Shown here in pieces: positions 42,783-52,190 of a stretch of DNA of 64,000 nt. Source of the DNA: Pseudonocardia broussonetiae (GTDB taxonomy: Bacteria; Actinomycetota; Actinomycetes; Mycobacteriales; Pseudonocardiaceae). The first letter of the stretch is position 1. Each line of letters begins with the position of its first letter. The notes below the pieces were generated by a model that was given only the letters and a program-made list of their open reading frames with translations, had not been told where the DNA came from and did no database searches. A program made the position numbers and the translations under genes. The stretch is from NCBI RefSeq assembly GCF_013155125.1, contig NZ_CP053564.1, positions 3,355,501 to 3,419,500 of the forward strand, in the 5' to 3' direction.

Positions 42783-44096
42783 GTGTCCGACACGCCCGAT
42801 CCGACGGCCAACTGGTCGTTCGAGACCAAGCAGGTCCACGCCGGCGCCACCTCCGACCCGGCCACCGGCGCCCGCGCCACCCCGATCTACCAGACGACGT
42901 CGTACACGTTCCGCGACACCGAGCACGCCGCCGCGCTGTTCGGCCTCGCCGAGATGGGCAACATCTACACGCGGATCATGAACCCGACGCAGGACGTGCT
43001 GGAGCAGCGCGTCGCCGCGCTCGAGGGCGGCATCGGCGCGGTGGCGTTCGCGTCCGGCCAGGCCGCGCAGACCCTCGCGATCCTCAACATCGCCGAGGCG
43101 GGCGACCACTTCGTCTCCAGCGCCTCGCTCTACGGCGGCACGTACAACCTGTTCCACTACACGCTGCCCAAGCTCGGCATCGAGGTCTCGTTCGTCGACG
43201 ACCCCGACGACGCCGAGGCGTGGAAGGCCGCCGTCCGCCCGAACACCAAGCTGTTCTACGCCGAGACGCTGGGCAACCCGCGCGGCAACGTGCTCGACGT
43301 GCGGCTCGTCGCCGACATCGCGCACGAGGTCGGGGTGCCGCTGCTCGTCGACAACACCGTGCCGACGCCCTACCTGCTCCGCCCGCTCGAGCACGGCGCC
43401 GACATCGTCATCCACTCGGCCACCAAGTTCCTCGGCGGCCACGGCACGTCGATCGGCGGCGTCGTCGTCGACTCCGGGAACTTCTCCTGGGGCGACCACG
43501 CCGACCGCTTCCCCGGGCTCACCACCCCGGACCCGAGCTACCACGGCCTGAACTACTGGGACGCGCTCGGCCCGGTGTCGTACCTGATCAAGCTGCGCGT
43601 GCAGCTGCTGCGCGACCTCGGCCCGGCCATCGCGCCGCAGAACAGCTTCCTGCTCATCCAGGGCATCGAGACGCTGTCGCTGCGCATGGAGCGCCACGTG
43701 CAGAACGCGCAGGCGCTCGCGGAGTGGCTGGAGGGGCGCGACGAGGTGGAGACCGTCCACTACGCGGGCCTCCCGAGCAGCCCGTGGCACGCGCTGCAGC
43801 AGAAGTACCTGCCCAAGGGCGGCGGCGCGATCGTCGCGTTCGAGCTGCGCGGCGGCGTCGAGGCGGGCAAGAAGTTCGTCGACGCCCTCGAGCTGTTCAG
43901 CCACCTCGCCAACATCGGCGACGTGCGCAGCCTCGTCATCCACCCGGCGAGCACCACGCACTCGCAGCTGTCGGGCGACGAGCAGGCGAGCACCGGCGTC
44001 ACGCCGGGCCTGGTGCGGCTGTCCGTCGGCCTCGAGGGCATCGAGGACCTGAAGGCCGACCTCGACGCGGGCTTCCGGGCGTCCAAGGGCGCATGA
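42783..44096 (+). CDS. metY: O-acetylhomoserine sulfhydrylase
   Basis: A 437-residue PLP enzyme of the Cys/Met metabolism family. It makes homocysteine (or methionine) directly from O-acetylhomoserine and a sulfide. Family segments include [84 protein letters not shown] (split here for reading: the PLP Lys is in [10 protein letters not shown]), and [20 protein letters not shown] lies 3 nt before GTG 42783. It is followed 7 nt later by metX, which makes its substrate, and is preceded by a cysteine-type leader peptide. Confidence 0.95.
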   Translation: MSDTPDPTANWSFETKQVHAGATSDPATGARATPIYQTTSYTFRDTEHAAALFGLAEMGNIYTRIMNPTQDVLEQRVAALEGGIGAVAFASGQAAQTLAILNIAEAGDHFVSSASLYGGTYNLFHYTLPKLGIEVSFVDDPDDAEAWKAAVRPNTKLFYAETLGNPRGNVLDVRLVADIAHEVGVPLLVDNTVPTPYLLRPLEHGADIVIHSATKFLGGHGTSIGGVVVDSGNFSWGDHADRFPGLTTPDPSYHGLNYWDALGPVSYLIKLRVQLLRDLGPAIAPQNSFLLIQGIETLSLRMERHVQNAQALAEWLEGRDEVETVHYAGLPSSPWHALQQKYLPKGGGAIVAFELRGGVEAGKKFVDALELFSHLANIGDVRSLVIHPASTTHSQLSGDEQASTGVTPGLVRLSVGLEGIEDLKADLDAGFRASKGA

Positions 44097-44103
44097 TCGA
44101 CGG

Positions 44104-45246
44104 GTGACGACCACACTCGACTCCCCTCCCGCCACGGGTGCGTGGCGGGAGGGGGACGACCCCGGCGGGCGGCTCTGGACCCCGCCCGCCCCGCTCCGCG
44201 TCGAGTCCGGCGCGGAGCTCCCCGGAGTGCGCCTGGCGTACGAGACGTGGGGGGAGCTGAACGCCGACGCGTCGAACGCGGTGCTGGTGCTGCACGCCCT
44301 CACCGGCGACAGCCACGTCACCGGCCCCGCCGGGCCCGGGCACCCGACGGCGGGCTGGTGGGACACCCTCGTCGGCCCCGGCCGCGCGCTCGACCCGCAG
44401 CGCTGGTTCGTGGTGGCCCCCAACGTGATCGGCGGCTGCCAGGGCAGCACCGGCCCGTCGTCGACGGCGCCGGACGGGAAGCCGTGGGGGAGCCGGTTCC
44501 CGGTCGTCACCCCGCGCGACGCGGTCGCGGCGGAGACGGTGCTGGCCGACGAGCTCGGCGTGGCGCGGTGGGCGTGCGTCGTCGGCGGGTCGATGGGCGC
44601 GATGCGGGCGCTCGAGTGGGCCGCCACCGAGCCCGACCGCGTCGCCCGGCTGTGCCTGCTCGCCGGCCCCGCGGCCACCTCCGCCGACCAGATCGGCTGG
44701 GCCTCGCCCCAGATCGCGGCGATCCGCGCCGACCCGGGCTGGCACGGCGGCGACTACCACCACGCGGCGCCCGGCCAGGGCCCGCACCTGGGCCTCGGGG
44801 TCGCCCGGCGGATCGCGCACCTGAGCTACCGCAGCGGCTTCGAGCTGGCCGAGCGGTTCGGGCGCGACGCCCAGGCCGACGAGGACCCGTGGCACGGCGG
44901 GCGCTACGCGGTGGAGAGCTACCTCGACCACCACGCGGCCAAGCTGGTCCGCCGCTTCGACGCCGGCTCCTACGTGCGGCTGACCGAGATGATGAACGCG
45001 CACGACGTGGGGCGCGACCGGGGCGGGGTCGCGGCCGGTCTGGCCCGGGTGACGGCCCGGACGATCGTCGGGGGCATCAGCTCCGACCGGCTCTACCCGC
45101 CCGCGCAGCAGGAGGAGCTGGCCGAGGGCATCCCCGGCTCGGGCCCGGCCCGGATCATCGAGTCGCCCTACGGGCACGACGGCTTCCTGATCGAGGCCGA
45201 TGCGGTGGGGGCGCTGGTGGGGGAGCTGCTGGAGGCGGGGGAGTAG
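44104..45246 (+). CDS. metX: Homoserine O-acetyltransferase
   Basis: A 380-residue alpha/beta-hydrolase-fold acetyltransferase that transfers acetyl from acetyl-CoA to L-homoserine, the first committed step of methionine synthesis. It has VLVLHALTGDSHVTG, the nucleophile elbow GGSMGAMRALEW (Ser), AETVLADELG, GISSDRLYPPAQQ (Asp) and SPYGHDGFLIE (His). The GTG start is 7 nt after metY, so the two genes form an operon. A hairpin repeat begins 14 nt after the stop. Confidence 0.95.
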   Translation: MTTTLDSPPATGAWREGDDPGGRLWTPPAPLRVESGAELPGVRLAYETWGELNADASNAVLVLHALTGDSHVTGPAGPGHPTAGWWDTLVGPGRALDPQRWFVVAPNVIGGCQGSTGPSSTAPDGKPWGSRFPVVTPRDAVAAETVLADELGVARWACVVGGSMGAMRALEWAATEPDRVARLCLLAGPAATSADQIGWASPQIAAIRADPGWHGGDYHHAAPGQGPHLGLGVARRIAHLSYRSGFELAERFGRDAQADEDPWHGGRYAVESYLDHHAAKLVRRFDAGSYVRLTEMMNAHDVGRDRGGVAAGLARVTARTIVGGISSDRLYPPAQQEELAEGIPGSGPARIIESPYGHDGFLIEADAVGALVGELLEAGE

Positions 45247-45260
45247 CGGCTGGCGCCGCC

Positions 45261-45302
45261 CGTGAGTGGGAACGAGTGCTATAGCCCTGGTTTGCACTCA
45301 CG
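45261..45302. repeat. 19-4-19 hairpin repeat, copy 4
   Basis: CGTGAGTGGGAACGAGTGC, a TATA loop and a right arm ending GCACTCACG, imperfectly paired. It shares length, loop size and CGTGAGTG/CACTCACG ends with copies 1-3, and again lies just after a gene end. Confidence 0.75.
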
Positions 45303-45345
45303 AGGGGGCGCTGGTCTCGGGAGCCGGGCCGGGGGCGTTCGTGGT

Positions 45346-45970
45346 GTTCCGCGGAATGCGGCTGTGTCGGGTTCCGCGGAGCGCGTCGGTTGCCGCTGAA
45401 CACGGCGTGAGCGGCGCGCACGCCACGTCAGGTTGTGTTCGGAGCCGGGGAGGTGCGGTCACTGGAGCTGTGATCATCGCAACCGTGCCGACAGGGTCCT
45501 CCGGCCGGCCGGCCGGCCGCCACGTCACGCTCCGGTCGGTGGCTCCGCGGGACGTTCGGCGTTCCTCGTTCGCGTTCCGCGGAACGCGGGGTCGGGTGTT
45601 CCGCGGGTTCGGCTGTTCCTCGGAACGCCGGTCGGGTGGTGTCTGCGGGACGCGGGATCGCCGCCGGTTGCTCGCACTCGCGACGTGATCGCCGCGCGTC
45701 GCACAGCACGGTCGTGCCGGGAACCGTGAGGTGCGGTCGGGAGCGATCACCGGCGCGGTGATCGCCAGGACCGCACCGTCACGGTCGTCCAGGCGGCCGC
45801 CCCGTCACACTCCCGGTCGGTGTTCCGCGGAACGCGGGGATGCGGTGTTCCGCGGAACGCGGTGGGTGCGCGGTGTTCCGCGGAACGCGGTGGGTGCGGG
45901 GTGTTCCGCGGAACGCGGTGGGTGCGGGGTGTTCCGCGAAAGGCGGTGGGTGCGGGGTGTTCCGCGGAAC
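45346..45970. repeat. Array of GTTCCGCGGAAC palindromes
   Basis: This 735-nt convergent space between metX and a kinase gene has no credible gene. Perfect or near-perfect GTTCCGCGGAAC palindromes start at 45346, 45371, 45574, 45598, 45615, 45822, 45847, 45875, 45903, 45931 and 45959. The last five are in a 28-bp tandem register, one copy having decayed (GTTCCGCGAAAG). Segments near 45453-45552 and 45733-45835 look like diverged copies of each other. Confidence 0.88.
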
Positions 45971-45981
45971 GCGGGTGCGGG

Positions 45982-48177
45982 TCAGCGGGCTCCGAGCAGG
46001 GCCACGGCGACCGTGGCCAGGATCAGCAGCAGGGACAGCAGGCCGAGCAGGATCGCCCAGCGCCGCTCGGCCCGGCGGTCCCGGGCGACGGGGCGGGTCG
46101 GTGGTTCGGTGACCGGGGTCCGGGTGGTCGGGGCGTCGGGGGAGGCCTCGGGGGTCGGGACGGGGACCGGGACCGGGACGGGGACCGGGACCGGCAGTCC
46201 CGAGGAACCGATGACGAGCGTGCGGGGCCGGCCGGTCTGCCCCGGTTGGCCGGTGGGAGTGGTCGGGGGCTCGGTGCCCGTGTCGTGTCGGGTGGTCGCG
46301 GCCTCCGCACCTGGTCCGGGCGGCTTCGGGGCTGCGGCCGGCGTCGGGGCCGACGCGCCCCGGGCGCGCGGGGACGGTCGGGCCGGGGCGTCGTCGTCCG
46401 GTTCGGCGGACGCCGTGCTCGCGCTGTCCGTATGACCGGTGGCCGCGGCAGGGCCAGGGGTCCGGGCGGTCGGTGGCTGTCCGTCGGTGGAGGCGGGAGC
46501 GGCCTTCGTGAGGACCGGCGTTCCGTCCACCGTCGGCCCGGCCAGGCTGGAGTCAGTGGACGAGGCTCCGGCGGGTGACGGATCGGCCGGCGCCGGATCG
46601 GCGGGCGTCGCCTCGGTGGCGGAGTCGGGGGCGGAGTCGGTGGCCGCGCGGTCGGTCGCGGCCGATGTGGCCGAGGTGGGTTCGACCGGGGTCGGATCCG
46701 TGGCAGAGGCGCCGGTGCGCGTCGGTTCGGCGGCGATCACGTCAGCGGGGCCCGACCCGCCGGAGCCCGACGTCGCGCGGGTCTCCTCGGGGCGGGCACT
46801 CCCGTCCGAGGTGCCGGCGGACGAGGTGCCGGCGGACGAGGTGCCGGCGGACGAGGTGCCGGCGGAGGAGGTGCCGGTGGGGGAGGTGCCGGTGGGGGAG
46901 GTGCCGCCGGAGGGGAGGGCGTCGGATGTCGGCTCGGCGAGGGTGTGGTCGGCCGCAGTGGGCCCGGCGGACGCCGCGGCGGCGGGCGCGGAATCGGCGG
47001 CGGAGGGCTCGGCGGCCGAGGAGGCAGAGGAGGAGGCAGAGGAGGAGGCAGAGGAGGAGGAGGCTGAGGCGGCAGAGGGATCGGCGGGCGCCGGCGCGAC
47101 GGAGGTGGGGGCCTCGCGCGACGGGGATCCGGCCACCGGGGCGGGTGGGGACGCGGCCGCCGTCGACCCGGACCGGGACGTCGCCGGATCCGGTGCACCG
47201 GTGGGGGGCGGCGAGACCGTGGTGGCGTCCGACGGCGCGACGACCGGAGGAGGGACGGCGGCCGTCGCCAGCGTCGGGGCGTCGACGAGGGTGCCGCCGT
47301 CGAGCGAAGCATCGACAGGAGGGACGACGACGGGCGGGGGAGGGGCGTCCAGCGCCGCCCCGAGCTCGTCGCTGAACTGCTGGGCGGTGGCGGGCCGGTC
47401 GCCCGGGTCCTTGGACAGCACCCGGGCCAGCACGGCGTCGATCGCGGGCGTCAGCTCCGGCCGCACCGACGACGCCGGCTGCGGGACCTCGCGGGCGTGC
47501 GCGAGCAGCACCGCCACTTCGTGGTCGCGCTCGAACGGCAGGTGCCCGGTGAGGCAGCGGTAGACGAGCACCCCGAGTGCGTAGACGTCGGTGCGGCGGT
47601 CGAGGGGACGGCCGCTGATCTGCTCGGGGGCGATGAAGTCGGCGGAGCCCAGGACCTGGCCGGTGGCGGTGAGCGGGGGGCCGTCGGTGCGCTTGGTGAT
47701 GCCGAAGTCGCTGAGGTAGAAGTGGTCGCGGCCGCGGCGGTCGGTGCTGGCGAGGACGTTGGCGGGCTTGATGTCGCGGTGCACCAGCCCGGCGTCGTGA
47801 GCGACCTCCAGCGCGCCCGCCACCTGCGCCACCAGCGTCCGGACGCGTTCGTGCGGCAGGGTCGCGCCGGGCGGGAGGAGGCTGCGCAGGTCGCGGTTCT
47901 CGACGTAGCGCATCACCAGGTAGAGCAGCCCGTCGGCCTCCCCGGCGTCGTAGACGGGGACGATGTGCGGGTGGTCCAGCTCGGCGACGATCTGCGCCTC
48001 GCGCGCGAACCGGGCCCGGAACGTCCCGGCGTCGGCCAGCTCGGGGTCGAGAACCTTGAGCGCGACCTGCCGGTTGAGGTGCAGGTGCTGGGCGAGGTAG
48101 ACGGTGCTCATGCCGCCGCGCCCGATGGTGCGGACGATCCGGTACCCGGCGATCTGCGTCGGATCGGTGCCTGGCAT
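45982..48177 (-). CDS. Tail-anchored Ser/Thr protein kinase with long disordered linker
   Basis: A 731-residue PknB-family kinase. The catalytic domain (about 10-270) has IGRGGMSTVYLA, VALKVL, HRDIKPANV, DFGIT and APEQISG, all intact. Residues about 280-700 are Ala/Ser/Thr/Pro-rich and contain repeated TSSAG units, from 15-bp DNA repeats near 46805-46900, and a VPVPVP run. One membrane helix (about 707-728, LLGLLSLLLILATVAVALL) ends 3 residues before the C-terminus, so there is no external sensor domain. It starts 13 nt after the YVTN kinase gene, in the same operon. Confidence 0.92.
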   Translation of the reverse strand: MPGTDPTQIAGYRIVRTIGRGGMSTVYLAQHLHLNRQVALKVLDPELADAGTFRARFAREAQIVAELDHPHIVPVYDAGEADGLLYLVMRYVENRDLRSLLPPGATLPHERVRTLVAQVAGALEVAHDAGLVHRDIKPANVLASTDRRGRDHFYLSDFGITKRTDGPPLTATGQVLGSADFIAPEQISGRPLDRRTDVYALGVLVYRCLTGHLPFERDHEVAVLLAHAREVPQPASSVRPELTPAIDAVLARVLSKDPGDRPATAQQFSDELGAALDAPPPPVVVPPVDASLDGGTLVDAPTLATAAVPPPVVAPSDATTVSPPPTGAPDPATSRSGSTAAASPPAPVAGSPSREAPTSVAPAPADPSAASASSSSASSSASSSASSAAEPSAADSAPAAAASAGPTAADHTLAEPTSDALPSGGTSPTGTSPTGTSSAGTSSAGTSSAGTSSAGTSDGSARPEETRATSGSGGSGPADVIAAEPTRTGASATDPTPVEPTSATSAATDRAATDSAPDSATEATPADPAPADPSPAGASSTDSSLAGPTVDGTPVLTKAAPASTDGQPPTARTPGPAAATGHTDSASTASAEPDDDAPARPSPRARGASAPTPAAAPKPPGPGAEAATTRHDTGTEPPTTPTGQPGQTGRPRTLVIGSSGLPVPVPVPVPVPVPTPEASPDAPTTRTPVTEPPTRPVARDRRAERRWAILLGLLSLLLILATVAVALLGAR

Positions 48178-48190
48178 CTGCGGGCGGCTC

Positions 48191-50275
48191 CTACGTGGCG
48201 GCGGTGTCCAGCACCATGATCTGCCCCGTGTTCAGCAGCGAGACGTAGGCGCGACTGCCGTCGGGCAGCACGGTGACGCTCGACGGGCCGTCCACGGCGG
48301 GGATCTGGGCGGTGACCGCGAGCGTAGCGGCGTTGACCACCGTGACGACGTCGCTCTCGATGTCGGTCGTGTAGAAGAACCGCCCGTCGGGGGAGTAGGC
48401 GATGTCCTGCGGCGACTGCCCGACCGGCACGGTCCCGACGACGGTGTTCGACGCCGTGTCGATCACCGAGACCTCGTCGCTGTCGTAATTGACGACCACG
48501 ACGCGCGAGCCGTCCGGCGAGACCGTGGTGCTGTGCGGCGAGGTCCCGACCGGGATCTCGGTGATGATCCGCCCCGTGTCGGGCTCGATCACGGACACGA
48601 CGTTGGACTCGTGGTTGGCGGTGTAGAACGTCGTGCCGTCGCGGCCGAACGCCACCCAGTGGGGGTTGCGCGCGACCGGGATCTCGCGGGCGACGGTGTC
48701 GGTGGCGAGGTCGATGACGTCGACGCGGCCGTCGTCGTGGCTGGGCACGAACAGCAGCGACCCGTCGGGGTTCGTCGACGACGCGAACGGCCGCTTCCCG
48801 ACCGGCACCGTCGCGGTGATCTCGTTGGTGGCGGTGTCGAGCACCGACACGAAGTTCTCGGTGAACTCGTCGTTGTAGACGCTGATGTAGGCCTCGGAGC
48901 CGTCCGGGGAGAACGACACGAACCGCGGCGGCCCCGCCGGCACCGGGATGGAGGCGACGATGCCGTTGATCGTCGTGTCGAACACCGTGACGACGCCGGC
49001 GTTGCGGTTGCAGATGTAGAGCGTGCGGCCGTTCGGGGTGACGTGGGCGTAGCCGGGGGTGTCGCCGGCCGGGAACGTGCCCGCCACCGTGGGGATCGCG
49101 ACGGCGGGCAGGATCTCCAGCGGCGCGGTCTCGACGACCGGCCCGCCCGTGGTCGTCGTCGGTGCGGCGGCTGCCGTCTGCCCCGTCCCGAACGTGCGGA
49201 CGACGGTGAGCACCAGCGCGGCGAGCGAGAGCACCACGAGCACGCTCATCGCGATGAGCAGCGGGCTGCGCCGCGACGCGGGGGCGGCGGGCGCGGGAGC
49301 GGGGAGCTGCTCCGACGAGCGGTGCCGGCCGTCGGCGGAGGCGAGCCCCAGCGAGGCGACCGGCAGCATCCGCACCGGCTCCACCGGGCGCGGCGGCGGG
49401 GCGGTCGGGACGCGGACGGTGGGGCGGGCGTCGCCGAGGTCGTGGGTGGCCGTCAGGCCGGAGACGGCCGCGCGGGCCGCCGCGGCGAAGGCGCCCGCGG
49501 AGTCGTAGCGGTCGGCGGGGTCCTTGGCCATCCCCTTCGCGACGACGGCGTCGAGCCCGGGCGGCACCGCCGTGCTGACCGCGCTCGGCACGGGCGCGTC
49601 GGTGAACAGGTGCGCGTACATCAGCGCGGGCAGGTCCTCGCCGGCGAACGGGCGCCGCGCCGTGAGGCACTCGTAGAGCAGGCAGGCCAGCGAGTAGACG
49701 TCGGCGCGGGAGTCGACCGGCTGGTTGGTGAACCGCTCGGGCGCCATGTAGTCGAGCGTGCCGACGGTGGCGCCGGTCATCGTCAGCGAGGTCCGGGCGG
49801 TGCCGATGGAGCGGGCGATCCCGAAGTCGACGACGTAGACGAAGTCGCTCGCGGTGACCAGCACGTTCGACGGCTTCACGTCGCGGTGCACCAGCCCGTC
49901 GGCGTGCGCGGCGTCGAGCGCCTCGGCGATCTGCCCGATCAGGTGCACCGCGCGCTGCGGGGCCAGCGCGCCGTCCTGGGACAGCATGACGCCGATGTCG
50001 CGGCCGTCGACCAGGCGCATGTCGATGTAGAGGCGGCCGTCGATCTCGCCGAAGTCGTGGATGGGGATGACGTGCGGCTCGCGCAGCCGGGCGGCGACGT
50101 AGGACTCGCGCTCGAAGCGGCGGGTGTACTCGCCGTCGCCGGTGAAGACCTCGGGCAGCAGCTTGAGCGCGACCTGCCGGTCGCGGCGGGTGTCGTGCGC
50201 GCGGAAGACCTCGCCCATGCCGCCCGTGCCGAGCAGGTCCTGGAGCTCGTAGGGGCCGAACTGCCGCGGGATCAT
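48191..50275 (-). CDS. Ser/Thr kinase with extracellular YVTN beta-propeller
   Basis: A 694-residue receptor-like kinase. The kinase domain (about 5-265) has [32 protein letters not shown] and APERFT. A proline-rich linker leads to a membrane helix (about 343-365, [21 protein letters not shown]). The external part (about 395-694) consists of about seven YVTN-type blades (for example [42 protein letters not shown]), a beta-propeller expected to bind an outside ligand or protein. I chose ATG 50275 with AAGGTGG upstream. It is divergent from proS across 149 nt. Confidence 0.92.
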   Translation of the reverse strand: MIPRQFGPYELQDLLGTGGMGEVFRAHDTRRDRQVALKLLPEVFTGDGEYTRRFERESYVAARLREPHVIPIHDFGEIDGRLYIDMRLVDGRDIGVMLSQDGALAPQRAVHLIGQIAEALDAAHADGLVHRDVKPSNVLVTASDFVYVVDFGIARSIGTARTSLTMTGATVGTLDYMAPERFTNQPVDSRADVYSLACLLYECLTARRPFAGEDLPALMYAHLFTDAPVPSAVSTAVPPGLDAVVAKGMAKDPADRYDSAGAFAAAARAAVSGLTATHDLGDARPTVRVPTAPPPRPVEPVRMLPVASLGLASADGRHRSSEQLPAPAPAAPASRRSPLLIAMSVLVVLSLAALVLTVVRTFGTGQTAAAAPTTTTGGPVVETAPLEILPAVAIPTVAGTFPAGDTPGYAHVTPNGRTLYICNRNAGVVTVFDTTINGIVASIPVPAGPPRFVSFSPDGSEAYISVYNDEFTENFVSVLDTATNEITATVPVGKRPFASSTNPDGSLLFVPSHDDGRVDVIDLATDTVAREIPVARNPHWVAFGRDGTTFYTANHESNVVSVIEPDTGRIITEIPVGTSPHSTTVSPDGSRVVVVNYDSDEVSVIDTASNTVVGTVPVGQSPQDIAYSPDGRFFYTTDIESDVVTVVNAATLAVTAQIPAVDGPSSVTVLPDGSRAYVSLLNTGQIMVLDTAAT

Positions 50276-50424
50276 CACGTCGCCACCTTCGAGGCCGTCC
50301 CTGTGCCTGCTGTGCTCGTCGCGCGGCCGGTGCCACACGTTACGACCCGGCGCCCCGACCGTCGAGGGTCCGCGCGGGAGAACCGCCGCGACCGGGCCCC
50401 GGGGGCGTCGCTAGTCTTCTCCGG

Positions 50425-52170
50425 GTGCTGACCAGGATGTCGTCGTTGTTCCTCCGGACCCTGCGGGACGACCCGGCCGACGCGGAGGTGCCGAGCCACA
50501 AGCTGCTCGTCCGCGCCGGCTACGTCCGCCGCGTCGCCCCGGGGATCTACACCTGGCTGCCGCTGGGCCTGAAGGTGCTGCGCGCGGTCGAGCAGATCGT
50601 CCGCGAGGAGATGGACGCCATCGGCGCCCAGGAGATCCAGCTGCCCGCGCTGCTGCCCCGCGAGCCCTACGAGGCCACCGGCCGGTGGACCGAGTACGGC
50701 CCGAACCTGTTCCGGCTCAAGGATCGCAAGGGCGGCGACTACCTGCTCGGCCCCACGCACGAGGAGCTGTTCACCCAGGTCGTCAAGGGCGAGTACGCGT
50801 CCTACAAGGACTACCCGGTCGTGCTCTACCAGATCCAGAACAAGTACCGCGACGAGGCGCGCCCCCGCGCGGGCATCCTGCGCGGCCGCGAGTTCCTCAT
50901 GAAGGACTCCTACTCCTTCGACCTCACCGACGAGGGGCTCTCGGAGTCCTACGCCGCGCACCGCGCCGCCTACGTGAAGATCTTCGAGCGGCTCGGCCTC
51001 GAGTACGTCGTCGTCGCGGCCACATCGGGCGCGATGGGCGGCTCCGCCTCGGAGGAGTTCCTGGCCGTCGCGCCGACCGGCGAGGACACCTTCGTCCAGA
51101 GCCCCGGCGGCTACGCGGCCAACGTCGAGGCCGTCACGACGACGGCACCCCCGGCGATCCCGCTCGACGGGCTGCCCGAGGCGCAGGCGCACCACACGCC
51201 GAACACCCCGACCATCGAGACGCTGGTGGCGTTCCTCAACGGCGCCGGCCTGGGGCGCACCTTCACCGCGGCCGACACCCTGAAGAACGTGCTGCTCAAG
51301 ACGCGCGCCCCGGGTGCGACGGAGTGGACGCTGCTCGGCGTCGGCGTCCCCGGCGACCGCGAGGTCGACATGAAGCGCCTGGAGGCCGCGCTCGAGCCCG
51401 CCGAGGTGGCGCTGCTCGACGAGGCCGACTTCGCGAAGAACGCGTTCCTCGTCAAGGGCTACATCGGCCCGGTGTCGCTGGCCGCCAACGGCGTGCGCTA
51501 CCTCGTCGACCCCCGCGTGGTCACCGGCTCGGCCTGGGTGACCGGCGCCGACAAGCCCGACCACCACGTCGTCGACCTCGTGGCCGGCCGCGACTTCACC
51601 CCCGACGGCACGATCGAGGCCGCCGACGTCCGCGAGGGCGACCCGGCCCCCGACGGCTCCGGCCCCCTCTCCACGGCCCGCGGCATCGAGATCGGCCACG
51701 TGTTCCAACTCGGCCGCAAGTACGCCGACGCCTTCGCGCTCGACGCGCTGGGTCCGGACTCGAGGCCCGTCCGGATCACGATGGGCTCCTACGGCATCGG
51801 CGTCTCGCGGCTCGTCGCGGTGATCGCGGAGCAGAACCACGACGACTCGGGCCTGCTCTGGCCGGCCGCCGTGACGCCCTACGACGTGCACGTCGTGGTC
51901 GCCGGCAAGAACGAGGAGATCACGACGGGCGGTGCCGCCCTGGCCGCCGAGCTCGAGGCCGCGGGCCTGCGCGTCCTGCTCGACGACCGCAAGGCCTCGC
52001 CCGGCGTCAAGTTCGCCGACGCGGAGCTCATCGGCGTGCCGACGATCGTCGTGGCGGGCCGCGGGCTGGCCACCGGCGTGATCGAGGTCAAGGACCGGCG
52101 CAGCGGCGAGCGGGTCGAGGTCGCCCTGGCCGACGCGGTCGCCCACCTGACGGGGCGGGCGACCGGCTGA
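50425..52170 (+). CDS. proS: Proline-tRNA ligase
   Basis: A 581-residue bacterial-type class II synthetase. It has the motif 1 region [19 protein letters not shown], motif 2 [27 protein letters not shown] (split: RDEARPR and GREFLMKD are the key parts), the inserted editing domain (about 220-400), motif 3 [13 protein letters not shown], and a C-terminal anticodon-binding domain. TAGTCT lies 7 nt before GTG 50425, which suggests a leaderless mRNA; ATG 50437 is an alternative. It is a housekeeping gene enclosed by minus-strand kinase genes on both sides. Confidence 0.97.
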   Translation: MLTRMSSLFLRTLRDDPADAEVPSHKLLVRAGYVRRVAPGIYTWLPLGLKVLRAVEQIVREEMDAIGAQEIQLPALLPREPYEATGRWTEYGPNLFRLKDRKGGDYLLGPTHEELFTQVVKGEYASYKDYPVVLYQIQNKYRDEARPRAGILRGREFLMKDSYSFDLTDEGLSESYAAHRAAYVKIFERLGLEYVVVAATSGAMGGSASEEFLAVAPTGEDTFVQSPGGYAANVEAVTTTAPPAIPLDGLPEAQAHHTPNTPTIETLVAFLNGAGLGRTFTAADTLKNVLLKTRAPGATEWTLLGVGVPGDREVDMKRLEAALEPAEVALLDEADFAKNAFLVKGYIGPVSLAANGVRYLVDPRVVTGSAWVTGADKPDHHVVDLVAGRDFTPDGTIEAADVREGDPAPDGSGPLSTARGIEIGHVFQLGRKYADAFALDALGPDSRPVRITMGSYGIGVSRLVAVIAEQNHDDSGLLWPAAVTPYDVHVVVAGKNEEITTGGAALAAELEAAGLRVLLDDRKASPGVKFADAELIGVPTIVVAGRGLATGVIEVKDRRSGERVEVALADAVAHLTGRATG

Positions 52171-52190
52171 GGCCCGGCGGCCGGTGCCGT

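Noticed and set aside
45822..45977. CRISPR array
   Set aside because: The 28-bp period is a pure tandem repeat with identical spacers between palindromes, not unique spacers, and no cas gene is near.
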